Origin: Candidatus Sumerlaeota bacterium
GTDB lineage: Bacteria; Sumerlaeota; Sumerlaeia; SLMS01; JAHLLQ01
Reading direction: 5' to 3'
DNA: 64,000 bases
Assembly (NCBI GenBank): GCA_030156535.1
Contig: JASGMJ010000016.1
Span: 62,001-126,000, forward strand
Of this stretch, positions 44,422 through 53,586 are shown one piece after another. The stretch's first letter is position 1; every line of letters starts with the position of its first letter. The notes under the pieces are model-generated. The model saw only the letters and a program-made list of their open reading frames with translations, searched no databases and had not been told where the DNA came from. The position numbers and the translations under genes were made by a program.

Positions 44422-45849
44422 ATGAACAAAGACATGAGACTGATCGTGGTGTCGAACCGCCTGCCGATGCGCTTGTCCCTGGACGAGGAAGGCAACCGCG
44501 AAATCATCCCGAGCCCCGGCGGCCTGGTGACAGCGCTCAACCCCGTTCTCCACCGCAACCGCGGCATGTGGATCGGATGGGTGGGCGATGAAACGGAGGA
44601 AGGATTTCAACAGGAACTCGACAAGGCCAGCGAAGGACTCCCCTATGAACAGATCTCCGTCCCCCTGAGCAAGGAGGAGGAGGACACATACTACCGTGGC
44701 TTCTCGAACGAGACACTCTGGCCGCTCTTCCACGATCTTTTGGGCTACTGCAAGTTCGATCCCGCGACGTGGGAGGAATACCAGCGCATCAACGAACGCT
44801 TTGCCGATTACGTGGCCGGGCACGTCGAGCCGAACGACGTCATCTGGGTGCACGACTACCAGCTCATCCTCGTCGGGCACTACTTGCGCAAGAAGGGCGT
44901 CAAGAACCCACTGCTCTTCTTCCTGCACATTCCATTTCCCTCGCCGGACCTGTATCGCCGGCTTCCGTGGCGCAAGGAACTGATCGACGCGCTGTTGAAG
45001 TACGACACGGTGGGGTTTCACACAAAGCGCGATCACGAAAACTTCGTGGCCACTGTTTCACAGATGAACCCCGAGGCGGGAACGCACTCCGTTGGCAGCG
45101 TGACAACGATTTTCCACGACAACTGCAAGACACGCGCGGGCAACTGGGCGATCAGCATCGACTACGACGAGTTCCGCAATGCCGCGTGCACGAAGGACGT
45201 GGAGGTGGAAGCCTGGCTCTTCCACGAACACTTTGCGCAACGATCGATCATTCTCGGTGTTGATCGTCTGGACTACACCAAGGGCATCCCGGAGCGAATG
45301 CTTGCCTTCGAGCGCTTTCTCGAAAAGTACCCCGAGATGCACGAGAAGGTTTCGCTCTTCCAGCTCGTTGTTCCAAGCCGCACGCACGTGCCCGATTACC
45401 AGGACCTGAAGCACACAATCGACGCGCTCGTCGGCCGCATCAACGGCCGCTTCTCGAAGGCGGGTTGGGTGCCGCTGCACTATGTCTACCGTTCGCTGAA
45501 GCGCACGGAACTTCTGGGGCGTTATCACGCGTGCGAAGTGGCGCTGATCACGCCATTGCGCGACGGCATGAACCTCGTTGCGAAGGAATACTGCGCCGCG
45601 TGCATTGGCGACCACGGCGTCCTGATCCTGAGCGAGTTCGCCGGGGCAGCCGAGGAGCTGGGCGAGCACGTGCTGCTCGTCAATCCGTTCGACATCGACC
45701 GCACGGCCGACGCGATCCACGAGGCGCTGACCATGCCGCAGGAGGAACGTCTGCGGCGCATGTCGGCCCTGCGCGGCATCATCCATGAACGCGATGTTCA
45801 CTCCTGGGTGCGCTCGATCTTTGAGGCTGCGGGACTGCGTTACGACTGA
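44422..45849 (+). CDS. otsA: Trehalose-6-phosphate synthase, GT20
   Basis: 475 residues, normal for OtsA. GT20 residues are present: SNR (11-13), SPGGLVTAL (31-39), YYRGFSN (90-96), WVHDYQL (142-148), HIPFPS (169-174), [10 protein letters not shown] (279-288, with R282 and K287) and [11 protein letters not shown]. It joins glucose from UDP- or ADP-glucose to glucose-6-phosphate in the cytosol. Glucosylglycerol-phosphate synthase is a related alternative, but an OtsB phosphatase two genes upstream favours trehalose. It starts 66 bp after the MscS gene. Confidence 0.93.
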   Translation: MNKDMRLIVVSNRLPMRLSLDEEGNREIIPSPGGLVTALNPVLHRNRGMWIGWVGDETEEGFQQELDKASEGLPYEQISVPLSKEEEDTYYRGFSNETLWPLFHDLLGYCKFDPATWEEYQRINERFADYVAGHVEPNDVIWVHDYQLILVGHYLRKKGVKNPLLFFLHIPFPSPDLYRRLPWRKELIDALLKYDTVGFHTKRDHENFVATVSQMNPEAGTHSVGSVTTIFHDNCKTRAGNWAISIDYDEFRNAACTKDVEVEAWLFHEHFAQRSIILGVDRLDYTKGIPERMLAFERFLEKYPEMHEKVSLFQLVVPSRTHVPDYQDLKHTIDALVGRINGRFSKAGWVPLHYVYRSLKRTELLGRYHACEVALITPLRDGMNLVAKEYCAACIGDHGVLILSEFAGAAEELGEHVLLVNPFDIDRTADAIHEALTMPQEERLRRMSALRGIIHERDVHSWVRSIFEAAGLRYD

Positions 45850-45954
45850 GGCGGGACGCATCAAATCAGAGGGCCGCAGGCGCGCTCAAGAAACGGCAGA
45901 CAGACGCGGACGTTGAGGCGTTGCTGAACACGGATACGACAAGCGGGTAGCCAC

Positions 45955-46614
45955 TCACTCCTCATTTTCGCCGAGGACTTCGCGCACGAGGTCCCAGACG
46001 ATGTCGGCGTCGAAGCCACGGCGGAGCAGGAAGGCGGCGGCGGCCTGGCGGCGTTTGTCCGGTTCGGCGGGTTTGGAGCGGCGGTTCCATTTGATGAGAA
46101 GCGCGCGGGCGGCGGTGCGCTGGTGTTCGGGGTCTTCGACGGGGGTGAGGGCGGCGTCGGCGAGGTCGCCGCGAATGCCTTTCTGAGCGAGTTTCTGGCG
46201 GAGAAGACGGGGTCCGTTGCGGCCGGACGTTTTTGCCTGGTCGACGGCGAGGCGTGCGTAGGCTTCGTCGTCGAGGTAGCCCTTGGCGGCGAGGTCGGTG
46301 ATGAGGGCGTCGACGAGATGTGCGGGGAATTTGCGTTGCCGGAGGGCGCGGCGGAGTTCCTCGCGCGAGCGGGGGCGGTGGGCGAGCAGGCTCCAGGCGC
46401 GCTGGCGGCAGAGGTGGCGCTGGTCGTCGGCTTTGAGCGTTTCGAGGCGTTGCTCGGTGACGGAGTCGCCCGTGCCGAGGCCGGAGGTGGCGTAGACCTC
46501 GCCGGCGAGTTCGAGTTCGACGGGATCATCGGGCCCGGCGCCGTTGTCGAACGTCAGCAGGACGCGGCCGGTGCGTTTGCTCTTGAGTTTGACGGTCAGC
46601 AGGCGGAGCGGCAT
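45955..46614 (-). CDS. recX: Regulatory protein RecX
   Basis: 219 residues from the ATG at 46614; the frame remains open for a further 2 kb upstream, but that part is antisense to the AsmA-like gene and is not coding. Helical repeats typical of RecX are seen: RQRAWSLLAHRPRSREELRR, GYLDDEAYARLAVDQAKT, and AAAAFLLRRGFDADIVWDLV. RecX binds RecA filaments and limits recombination. The N-terminal 50 residues are a beta-rich extension, as in longer RecX forms. No recA is next to it, which is less common. Confidence 0.9.
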   Translation of the reverse strand: MPLRLLTVKLKSKRTGRVLLTFDNGAGPDDPVELELAGEVYATSGLGTGDSVTEQRLETLKADDQRHLCRQRAWSLLAHRPRSREELRRALRQRKFPAHLVDALITDLAAKGYLDDEAYARLAVDQAKTSGRNGPRLLRQKLAQKGIRGDLADAALTPVEDPEHQRTAARALLIKWNRRSKPAEPDKRRQAAAAFLLRRGFDADIVWDLVREVLGENEE

Positions 46615-46749
46615 GGCTTGTGGCCTTTCGGGAGAACGGCGCGTGGGAGCATTCCGGTCCGGGAGTAGGCTTGTGCCTTGCTGAGGGATGGGCAAGGCTG
46701 TTGAGGCAGGTTGGAGAGCGAGACCGGAGTGCGCGAGCAGAGCAGGAAA

Positions 46750-49700
46750 ATGGCAGACAAGAGGACCAGAGCAAGACGGCGTCGGATGTGGCGGCGGCTC
46801 TATCGCCGGTCGCGCGTGTATATTCCGATTATTTTGCTGTTGCTGGTGGCGATGGCGGTGTTTCTGCCGCTCTCGCCGCAGTGGCTGGCGCGGCGGGCGG
46901 AGCGGGAGCTGAGCGCGGCGGTGGGTGTGCCGGTGACGATCGAGCGCCTGAGGGTCCATCTGCTGGCAGGGGAAGCGGCGCTGTTTGGCGTCGAGATCGG
47001 CGGGGGAGAGGAGCGCGTGCGGATCGAGACGATCCGGGCGGAAGGCGCGGCGAGCGAGTTGCTTGCCGGCGACGGATTCTGGCCCGATCGCATCATCGTT
47101 TCCGGTGTTTCCGATCTTGAAATTGCACGGACGGCAAAGGGCGTGGAGGCACGCGGGGCTCTGGCGTCGCTGCTGGCGGAGTTGGGTGCTGCAGAGAAAG
47201 AGGAGAAGGACGACGGGGCCGGGCTGCTCGCCCGCCGTCTTCCGGTGATTCTGGTGCGCGGCGCGGGGCTGCGGGTGAACACGGCGCTGCCGGGGCAACC
47301 GATGCTGCGGTTCGACCTGAACACGATTCGTTTTGCCTCGCGCGAGGGGGCGTCGCCGCTCGTCGCGGCGAGCTTCGAGGGCCTCGTCACGGCTGGACGC
47401 ACGGAGGAGTTCCACGGCCAGGTGCGGTACTTCACGAAGGAGCAGTCGGTGCACGCAAAGGCGTGGCTGGCGCGCGTGGGGGGGCGGCTGACGATTCCGG
47501 GCTTTGGCGAGCTGGAGGGAAGCAGCAACGGGTTGACGCTCGTCGTGGATGGGTCGCGGACGGAGTCCGGGGCCTATGCGATGCAGGTGGATTTGCAGCC
47601 GGAGAGGGTGGAGGTGGCAGAGACGCGGGTGGGGGGCGAGCGCTGGACGGATTCCAATCTTTCGGTTTCGGCATCGGCGTCGTTGGACGCGGATTTCTCG
47701 GTGCTGCACGGGTTTCAGTTCCGGTTGGCGGGCGACACGGCGGACGTTCGGCTGGAGGGAGACCTGCTGCTCGACGAGTCGCTGCAGACGAACGCGCGGC
47801 TGCGCGTGGCGCGGGTGCCCGATGCGTTCTATCGGATAGCGCGGCGCGAGGCGGCGCGCGAGGGCGTGCGCATCGAGTCGCTGACGTCGGACACGCTGCA
47901 TCTGGACGTGGCGGCCAGCGGGCCGATGCTGCGTCCGGCGGAGTGGGATTTTGACGGCACAGTGTCGCTGCGCCAGATCGAGTTGCGCGACCCGGCCTGG
48001 CCGGTGCCGCTGGTGTTGCGGCGGGTGAACGGCAACGTGACGCCGGACGCGGTCCGGCTGCACACGGTGGAGGCGGATTTTGGCGATCTGATTCTCACGG
48101 GCGAGGCGCAGTTGCCGATGCTGCTGGCGGAGGGGAGCAGCGGGCTCGCGAGTTTCTCGCTGGCGCTGAGCGGGCCGGGCGCGGCGCTCATCACGCTGGC
48201 AAAGGGTAAGGAGATCGTGCCGCCGGAGATTCGCGACGCCTCGTTCCCCTTCGATCTTGTGATGAAAGGAAGCGTGCCGCTGAACAACCGCGAAGGCGTT
48301 GTTGCGCCGGACCTCGATCCCGAGGGCGTGACGTACTCCGGGACGCTGACATGGAAGGATGGCGGGATCACGCTGCGCGACATTCCGGGGGATATCCACC
48401 TCTCGGCCGGGCGCATTGCCTTCTCGGAAACGGAAGCCACGTTCAGTCATCTGGACGCGGGATGGAAGGACGTGACGATCGAGGGGGACGTGGCAGTGCA
48501 CAGTGAGGGGCCCGGGTGGACGAAGCCGCCGCGCTACGAAGTGAACGCGGTGGCGGCCGGGCAGGTTTCCTCGCTGCTGGAGCTTGCGGGCCACCTGGTG
48601 CAATTGGACGTCGCGCCGGACTTCGCGAGCGGCACGATGCAGGCCCGCGTGCAGTCCACCGGAACGATGGGAGCGTGGGTGGAGTCGGACTATTCGGTCG
48701 CGGCCAGTCTTCAGGACGGCGCGATGACGCTGCACGTGCCGCACACGCTGGCGATCGACCGTGTGTTTGCGGAAATCGAAGCGACGCCGGAGAAGATCGA
48801 GCTGACCCGATTGAGTGGATGGCTGGAAGACATGGCGCAGATTTCAGGAACGGGGAAGGCAGGGACGGAGGAAGCCCGGCTGGACTTCGAGCTGCAATCG
48901 CCGGTGGCGGTGGCCGAGCGCGTGGCGCCGCGCGACGTCGAGGACCTGGTGATGCGCGGCGAGGCGAGCGCCAAGGGAGTTGTGCGGCTGGTGCCACGCT
49001 CGCCACTCCCCGAGGCGCCGGGTCTTGCGATGCGCTGGATCCGGGCGCTGGAAGAATCGGGGCCGAATCCCATCGGCATTCGCGAGGACGCACCGATTCT
49101 GTTTGATTTGCAGGCGCGCATTCATCCGGGAAAAGACGCCGCCGTCTTCCACCGGGACTTCCCGCACGCACTCGGCAACATTCGCGGCGACATCGATGCG
49201 GATGCCTGGGGCTTCACACTGAAGGATGTTTCGACGAAGTGGGGCGACGCGGACAACGTGGTGCTGAACGGACGCATCGTGCTGGGACATTTCCGCCAGC
49301 CGCTGACGATCGATTGCGATGTGACGGCGCCGGAACTGAGCATCAACAAGTGGATGAACGGCTGGGGCTCGCGCGAGTGGGCGGCGCGCACATACACGGG
49401 GCCGCGCCGCGAGAGGACGCCGGGCGAAGAACGCCAGATGGCCGTGATCAAGGCGCGGATGAAACTGGGACGAACGGACTTTCTCTCGGTGCGCGCACAG
49501 AACGCCACGATCAATCTGGCCTTCGAGAGTTGGCGCGGACGCCGGAACACGATCGACGTGACGGTGGAGGGTGCGGAGGTCTACGGCGGCTCGGTGCAGG
49601 GCGACGCGCTGGTGACGCTGGGGAATGAAAGCGAAGGGGAATTGAGCCACTTCCGCACGGAACTGTATGGGACGAACGTGCAGATGAAGGACTTCCTGAC

Positions 49701-50331
49701 GGACCTGCGCAAGGAACCCGAGGAACTCGTCGGCAAGTTCTCGGGCAAGGCGATGTTCGAGGGGAGCATCGGGGATTACTCCGACTGGGTGGGCGACGGC
49801 GAGTTCCACGTCGTGGAGAGCCGTTTCATCGGCGACCAGGCGTTCCGCCGCCTTTCGACGATGATGAACCTGGGCCGCGAGAAATACGAAACCCCCACCA
49901 CGATCCGCGGGCACGCCTTCATGGCGAACGAGCAGATTCAATTCCCCGACATGGTGGCCGAGAACCGCGACATCCGGATGGTGACGGCCGGCAGCGTGCT
50001 CTTCAACGGCGACATCAGTTTCCTGGTGACGGTCGAGGTGTTGACCAACCGGCTGGATAATATGCCGGTGATCGGTGGCTTTTTCGACTATGTGAACGCA
50101 ATGAAGGATCGCCTGGTTTCGTTGCGCGTGACGGGAAAGATTCGCGAGCCGATCATCGAGACGACGACGCTGAGCTCGGGGGAGCTCGTGCCGATGCAGC
50201 AGGGGATGGAGATGTTGAAGCAGAAGACGGGAAGCGCGCTGCGTAGCGGCGAGAAGGCAATCGAGCGGGGAGTCAAGACGCTCCCGGGGACAAGTTCCCT
50301 GCCTCTTGGGAAAAAGAAAGAGCAGAATTAG
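46750..50331 (+). CDS. Large AsmA/TamB-like envelope protein
   Basis: 1193 residues from the ATG at 46750 (an alternative at 46786 would trim 12 residues). A basic N-terminus (RRRRMWRRLYRRSRVY) and one membrane span (about 24-44) anchor it in the inner membrane; the rest is periplasmic beta sheet. The C-terminal domain, about residues 980-1170, has the AsmA C-terminal character: DWVGDGEFHVVESRFIGDQA, then IRGHAFMANEQIQFPDM, then LTNRLDNMPVIGGFFDYVNA. Such proteins form lipid-transporting bridges to the outer membrane. The HEAT protein starts 3 bp downstream, so they are coupled. Confidence 0.87.
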   Translation: MADKRTRARRRRMWRRLYRRSRVYIPIILLLLVAMAVFLPLSPQWLARRAERELSAAVGVPVTIERLRVHLLAGEAALFGVEIGGGEERVRIETIRAEGAASELLAGDGFWPDRIIVSGVSDLEIARTAKGVEARGALASLLAELGAAEKEEKDDGAGLLARRLPVILVRGAGLRVNTALPGQPMLRFDLNTIRFASREGASPLVAASFEGLVTAGRTEEFHGQVRYFTKEQSVHAKAWLARVGGRLTIPGFGELEGSSNGLTLVVDGSRTESGAYAMQVDLQPERVEVAETRVGGERWTDSNLSVSASASLDADFSVLHGFQFRLAGDTADVRLEGDLLLDESLQTNARLRVARVPDAFYRIARREAAREGVRIESLTSDTLHLDVAASGPMLRPAEWDFDGTVSLRQIELRDPAWPVPLVLRRVNGNVTPDAVRLHTVEADFGDLILTGEAQLPMLLAEGSSGLASFSLALSGPGAALITLAKGKEIVPPEIRDASFPFDLVMKGSVPLNNREGVVAPDLDPEGVTYSGTLTWKDGGITLRDIPGDIHLSAGRIAFSETEATFSHLDAGWKDVTIEGDVAVHSEGPGWTKPPRYEVNAVAAGQVSSLLELAGHLVQLDVAPDFASGTMQARVQSTGTMGAWVESDYSVAASLQDGAMTLHVPHTLAIDRVFAEIEATPEKIELTRLSGWLEDMAQISGTGKAGTEEARLDFELQSPVAVAERVAPRDVEDLVMRGEASAKGVVRLVPRSPLPEAPGLAMRWIRALEESGPNPIGIREDAPILFDLQARIHPGKDAAVFHRDFPHALGNIRGDIDADAWGFTLKDVSTKWGDADNVVLNGRIVLGHFRQPLTIDCDVTAPELSINKWMNGWGSREWAARTYTGPRRERTPGEERQMAVIKARMKLGRTDFLSVRAQNATINLAFESWRGRRNTIDVTVEGAEVYGGSVQGDALVTLGNESEGELSHFRTELYGTNVQMKDFLTDLRKEPEELVGKFSGKAMFEGSIGDYSDWVGDGEFHVVESRFIGDQAFRRLSTMMNLGREKYETPTTIRGHAFMANEQIQFPDMVAENRDIRMVTAGSVLFNGDISFLVTVEVLTNRLDNMPVIGGFFDYVNAMKDRLVSLRVTGKIREPIIETTTLSSGELVPMQQGMEMLKQKTGSALRSGEKAIERGVKTLPGTSSLPLGKKKEQN

Positions 50332-50334
50332 AGC

Positions 50335-51915
50335 GTGGAACCTTTGCCGCCAGAGAAGAGCTCCCCGGCCGTGCGCGTCCGGCGTTTGGCGGTGGCGGGA
50401 ACGCTGGTGGCGGTGGTGCTGCTCGCGGTGCTTGCGGCATGGATGCGCCTGCGCCCGGTGCATTCCGTCCTGGAACCCGGCGTGATCGGTGGGCGATCGG
50501 CGGAGGAGTGGCGCACGCACTTTGACGCGGCCATCAAGGCGCAGGACCACGCGATCATTGAGGAGTTGGCCGGGCTGGGCAGCGAGGGCGTCGTGCTGCT
50601 GGCGTGGCTGGGGAGCGAACCGCCCGACGAGATCGAGATGCGCGTGACGCATCGCGCCGTGGAAGGGATCGGTGCACCGGCAGCCATCGAATTGCACCGC
50701 CTGCTGGAGGAGGGAAGCGCGCCGCAACGCTATTGGGCGGTGAAGAGCCTGGGCCTGATTGGCGAGGACGGGCTGCGTGCCGCGCCGGCCGTCGTTGCGC
50801 TGCTGGAGAAGGCGATCGAGGAGGACGACGGCCCGATGCGCAGTGCGGCGGAATGGGTGCTGGGCGAGATGGGGCCGGGTGCCGCACCGTTTCTGGAGGA
50901 GATGGCGCGGACTCCGGAGACGCGCGAGAGTGCCCTGCACGTTTTGCGCTCCTATGGGCTCCAGGCGCTTCCCGTTCTCGACCGCCTGAGCCTGCCGGAG
51001 GGAACCGAGCTGGCCATCGCCGCCGTTCAGATGTCCGCCGAAATCCGCACCGAGCAGGGAGCCGTGCAGCTCTACTCGGTTTCCGCCGTGGATTCCGCCG
51101 ACCAGATCGGGCAGCGCATGAGGCGCCACGTGATGGCGCAGACGGGAATGCGCTACGCTCTCGCCCGCCAGCTTGGAATTCATCAGATGACGATCGAGGA
51201 GTCGCTGGTGCGGCTGCGCGAGATTCTCGACGGCGACGATCCGGTGCAGCGGCGCCAGGCGATCGAGGCGCTGAAGTTCTACGGCCCCGTGGCGCGGTCG
51301 CTGGAGCCCTACCTGCTGCAAGCACTCGACGACCACGACCCCAAAATGAGGCGGGATGCCGCGATTGCGCTGGGGGCGATGCCGCTGCAAGCCGATGATG
51401 AAACCGTTGGGGCGTTGAGCAGGCAGATGTCGGGGGACGACGATGATCTGGCAAGGCAGTGCGCGTTGTGGGCGCTGGGCGAGATTGGTGCTCCGGCGGC
51501 GGCGGCGTTCCCCCGGGTCGTCGAGCAACTGGAGAACAACAGCTGGGATCCGTGGGGAGTGGACGACCGGGATCGGCGACGGGTTCTGGCGGCGCAGACG
51601 CTGGCGCGTCTGGATGCGGAGGCGGCCATTCCCCATCTGCTGCCGCAACTGAACGAGCCGCGCTGGTTCGTTCGACACGGGATGGTGAACGCGCTGGCGC
51701 TGTGTGGCCCGGCGGCGCTGGAGCCGTTGCGCGCGGAGCTCGACGATGCGCGGCCACGGGTGCGCGATTCAGCGGCCGTGGCACTGCTCAAGATGGGCGA
51801 CCGATTGACGCTGGCCTACGCCGTGGTGGCGGACGCGCAACGGCGCCCGAACGATGATTTTCTGGAATGGGCGGCGGAGGAAGCGGCGGGGCAGTTCCGC
51901 CGCCCGGGGCGATGA
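50335..51915 (+). CDS. Membrane-anchored HEAT-repeat protein
   Basis: 526 residues from GTG at 50335, 3 bp after the AsmA-like stop. One N-terminal span (about 17-37, LAVAGTLVAVVLLAVLAAWM) is followed by HEAT/PBS-lyase-type helical repeats: YWAVKSLGLIGEDGLRAAPA, MRSAAEWVLGEMGPGAAPFL, ALWALGEIGAPAAAAFPRVV and FVRHGMVNALALCGPAALEP. HEAT repeats bind proteins; there is no enzymatic motif. Topology places the repeats in the periplasm. Coupling to the AsmA-like gene suggests a shared complex. The stop is 1 bp from the convergent small gene. Confidence 0.85.
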   Translation: MEPLPPEKSSPAVRVRRLAVAGTLVAVVLLAVLAAWMRLRPVHSVLEPGVIGGRSAEEWRTHFDAAIKAQDHAIIEELAGLGSEGVVLLAWLGSEPPDEIEMRVTHRAVEGIGAPAAIELHRLLEEGSAPQRYWAVKSLGLIGEDGLRAAPAVVALLEKAIEEDDGPMRSAAEWVLGEMGPGAAPFLEEMARTPETRESALHVLRSYGLQALPVLDRLSLPEGTELAIAAVQMSAEIRTEQGAVQLYSVSAVDSADQIGQRMRRHVMAQTGMRYALARQLGIHQMTIEESLVRLREILDGDDPVQRRQAIEALKFYGPVARSLEPYLLQALDDHDPKMRRDAAIALGAMPLQADDETVGALSRQMSGDDDDLARQCALWALGEIGAPAAAAFPRVVEQLENNSWDPWGVDDRDRRRVLAAQTLARLDAEAAIPHLLPQLNEPRWFVRHGMVNALALCGPAALEPLRAELDDARPRVRDSAAVALLKMGDRLTLAYAVVADAQRRPNDDFLEWAAEEAAGQFRRPGR

Positions 51916-51916
51916 G

Positions 51917-52120
51917 TCAGGACAGCGCTGCCTTCATGGCATCGGTCATTGGCTTGACGTGCGCCATCAACTGCTCTGACTCCTCCTCGGTGCAGCGGTA
52001 GGACGCTCCGCCGACGAAGTGAATCGTGAGGTAGCGAATGTCCTGGGCAACGTGGGTCTCGATACGGGCGACCTGCTCCAGGTTGATGACTTCGCTCGGA
52101 GAGATGCGGATGAACTTCAT
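51917..52120 (-). CDS. Small hypothetical protein (67 aa)
   Basis: 67 residues from the ATG at 52120, preceded by AGAGGA. Starts MKFIRISPSEVINLEQVARI and continues with a strand-rich stretch and a C-terminal helix (EEESEQLMAHVKPMTDAMKA). This is a small beta-plus-helix fold found in many conserved hypothetical proteins. The family is not recognised. It is divergently transcribed from the next unknown gene, with 222 bp between starts. Confidence 0.72.
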   Translation of the reverse strand: MKFIRISPSEVINLEQVARIETHVAQDIRYLTIHFVGGASYRCTEEESEQLMAHVKPMTDAMKAALS

Positions 52121-52342
52121 GATTCCTCTTTTCCCGGAAACGGGTTGAAATTTCGCGCACACGTTCCAGACTCGATTGAACCCTCTCTTGCCGCTGGCAT
52201 CACACCAGCGCAATGCCAAAGGGGAGGAGAGGGATGTTCTCAAGGCCTCCGATCTTCGTGTTGTGCATCGGAATTCGGCTGGCCCCGCAGTCGCCATGAG
52301 TTTCACAATTCGGACATCATCACACGACGCGAGGTTTTCCCT

Positions 52343-53242
52343 ATGCCCATGACGCTTCCGATCTGGATCACCGACAGCTCGATGATCGAATGGAACGACA
52401 CGGTGAAGCTCGACGTGTGCTTCCCGCGCTGGCGCTGGCCGCAGGTGGTGGCCGAGTCGCTCGGCGCGGACATCGACGAGCACTACGAGGGCATCGTCGA
52501 TCCGGCGATTGCCGTCGGTGGGTTACATCTGACCTGGCGCGAGGGCGGCCTCGACGGCGAGGCGGAGTGGGTGGTGCTGTTCGACCGCCCGCTCGCCGCG
52601 TTTGACGCCATTGGCCCCAACACGCCGTGCGTCCTTCAGGGAATGATCGAGGGAAAGTGGATCGCGCCGCTCGCCGCGAAGGGCGAAGTCGCGTGGGTTC
52701 CCGCCACGGTGGGGAACAACCTGGTGGCGCGCGGACGCGGGATCGCAACGACGCTCGGCGGCATCCAGCAGGGCGACGACGGCGTGGGGCGCTCGGTGGT
52801 GATGGTGAACTTCCCCATGGCGGCGGGAGGCAATCGCGTGCACCACGCGTATGGCGGTGATCTGATGAAGCTGCCGATCGTGGAAATCGTGGAGTCCGTG
52901 TGGCGATGGGCGCGGGAGAACGGCAACGTGGAGATTCGCGGCGTGAACTTCGGCGCCAATGGCGAGATGAGCGCCTATGCCGTCGATCAGGACCGCCAGG
53001 GGCAGCACCTGCGCCATGCGTTTCTGCCCAAGTTCTTCAGCAAGTTGCGCGAGCTGTGCCCGCAGGAAACGCTGCAAGTCGTCAACGACGTGCGCGCCGC
53101 AATGTTCCAGGAGGTGCTGGACAAGGGAGAGTACGCGCGGCCGGACGCGACGATGTTGCTGACGGTGACGGACGGCAAGGGATGGCTGGCGGGCGAAGGA
53201 GCGATTCTGCTGGCCGACCCCGCGATGACGACGGAAGAGTAA
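52343..53242 (+). CDS. Hypothetical cytosolic protein (299 aa)
   Basis: 299 residues from the ATG at 52343; GAGG lies eight bases upstream. I do not recognise the family. The protein has no signal or span. It is rich in Trp early (WITDSSMIEWND, FPRWRWPQVV), and contains VGNNLVARGRGIATTLGGIQ, VMVNFPMAAGGNRVHHAYGG and EIRGVNFGANGEMSAYAVDQ. The well-formed protein shape, typical codon use and strong upstream signal make it a real gene. The small gene divergent to it and the one convergent after it are also unknown. Confidence 0.72.
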   Translation: MPMTLPIWITDSSMIEWNDTVKLDVCFPRWRWPQVVAESLGADIDEHYEGIVDPAIAVGGLHLTWREGGLDGEAEWVVLFDRPLAAFDAIGPNTPCVLQGMIEGKWIAPLAAKGEVAWVPATVGNNLVARGRGIATTLGGIQQGDDGVGRSVVMVNFPMAAGGNRVHHAYGGDLMKLPIVEIVESVWRWARENGNVEIRGVNFGANGEMSAYAVDQDRQGQHLRHAFLPKFFSKLRELCPQETLQVVNDVRAAMFQEVLDKGEYARPDATMLLTVTDGKGWLAGEGAILLADPAMTTEE

Positions 53243-53249
53243 GAGCGCG

Positions 53250-53528
53250 CTACTGTTTCTCGAACAACTGGCGCAGGTAGGCGGCGCCGTCGCGCGAGAG
53301 GGCGACGCGGGCGGAGACGAGTCCGGCAAGCTGGCCGTCCTCATAGGCGAACCCGGGGTGCTGCGCGATCTCGGGAATGCTGTGCGGGTCCATCACATCG
53401 TCTTCGGTGATGTTCGGGCGCAGGCGTTGAGCGGTCTTGAAGACCTTGCCGCGCTGGTGGTCGATCATCGAATCGAGAAGACGTTCGAGCGTATAGAACA
53501 GTTCCTCGGCGTTGCGGTGGGCGTCCAT
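53250..53528 (-). CDS. Small hypothetical protein (92 aa)
   Basis: 92 residues from the ATG at 53528; longer frames would run into the GDPD gene. Begins MDAHRNAEELFYTLERLLDS, a helix, then QRGKVFKTAQRLRPNITEDD and an SIPEIAQHPGFAYEDGQLAG block. No span or signal. It converges with the 299-residue gene, 7 bp apart. It is not recognised; its weak ribosome site lowers confidence. Confidence 0.6.
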   Translation of the reverse strand: MDAHRNAEELFYTLERLLDSMIDHQRGKVFKTAQRLRPNITEDDVMDPHSIPEIAQHPGFAYEDGQLAGLVSARVALSRDGAAYLRQLFEKQ

Positions 53529-53586
53529 GGCGTCGCTTGTCCCTGTTGCGTGGTGTCCCGCCCTCTTCCGATGATGGTACGGCGTG

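Noticed and set aside
46615..48744. Upstream extension of the recX frame to 929 codons
   Set aside because: This part is antisense to the AsmA-like gene; RecX homology begins only after the ATG at 46614.
48844..51678. 944-codon minus-strand open frame
   Set aside because: Antisense to the AsmA-like and HEAT genes; low-complexity Arg/His/Gln content.
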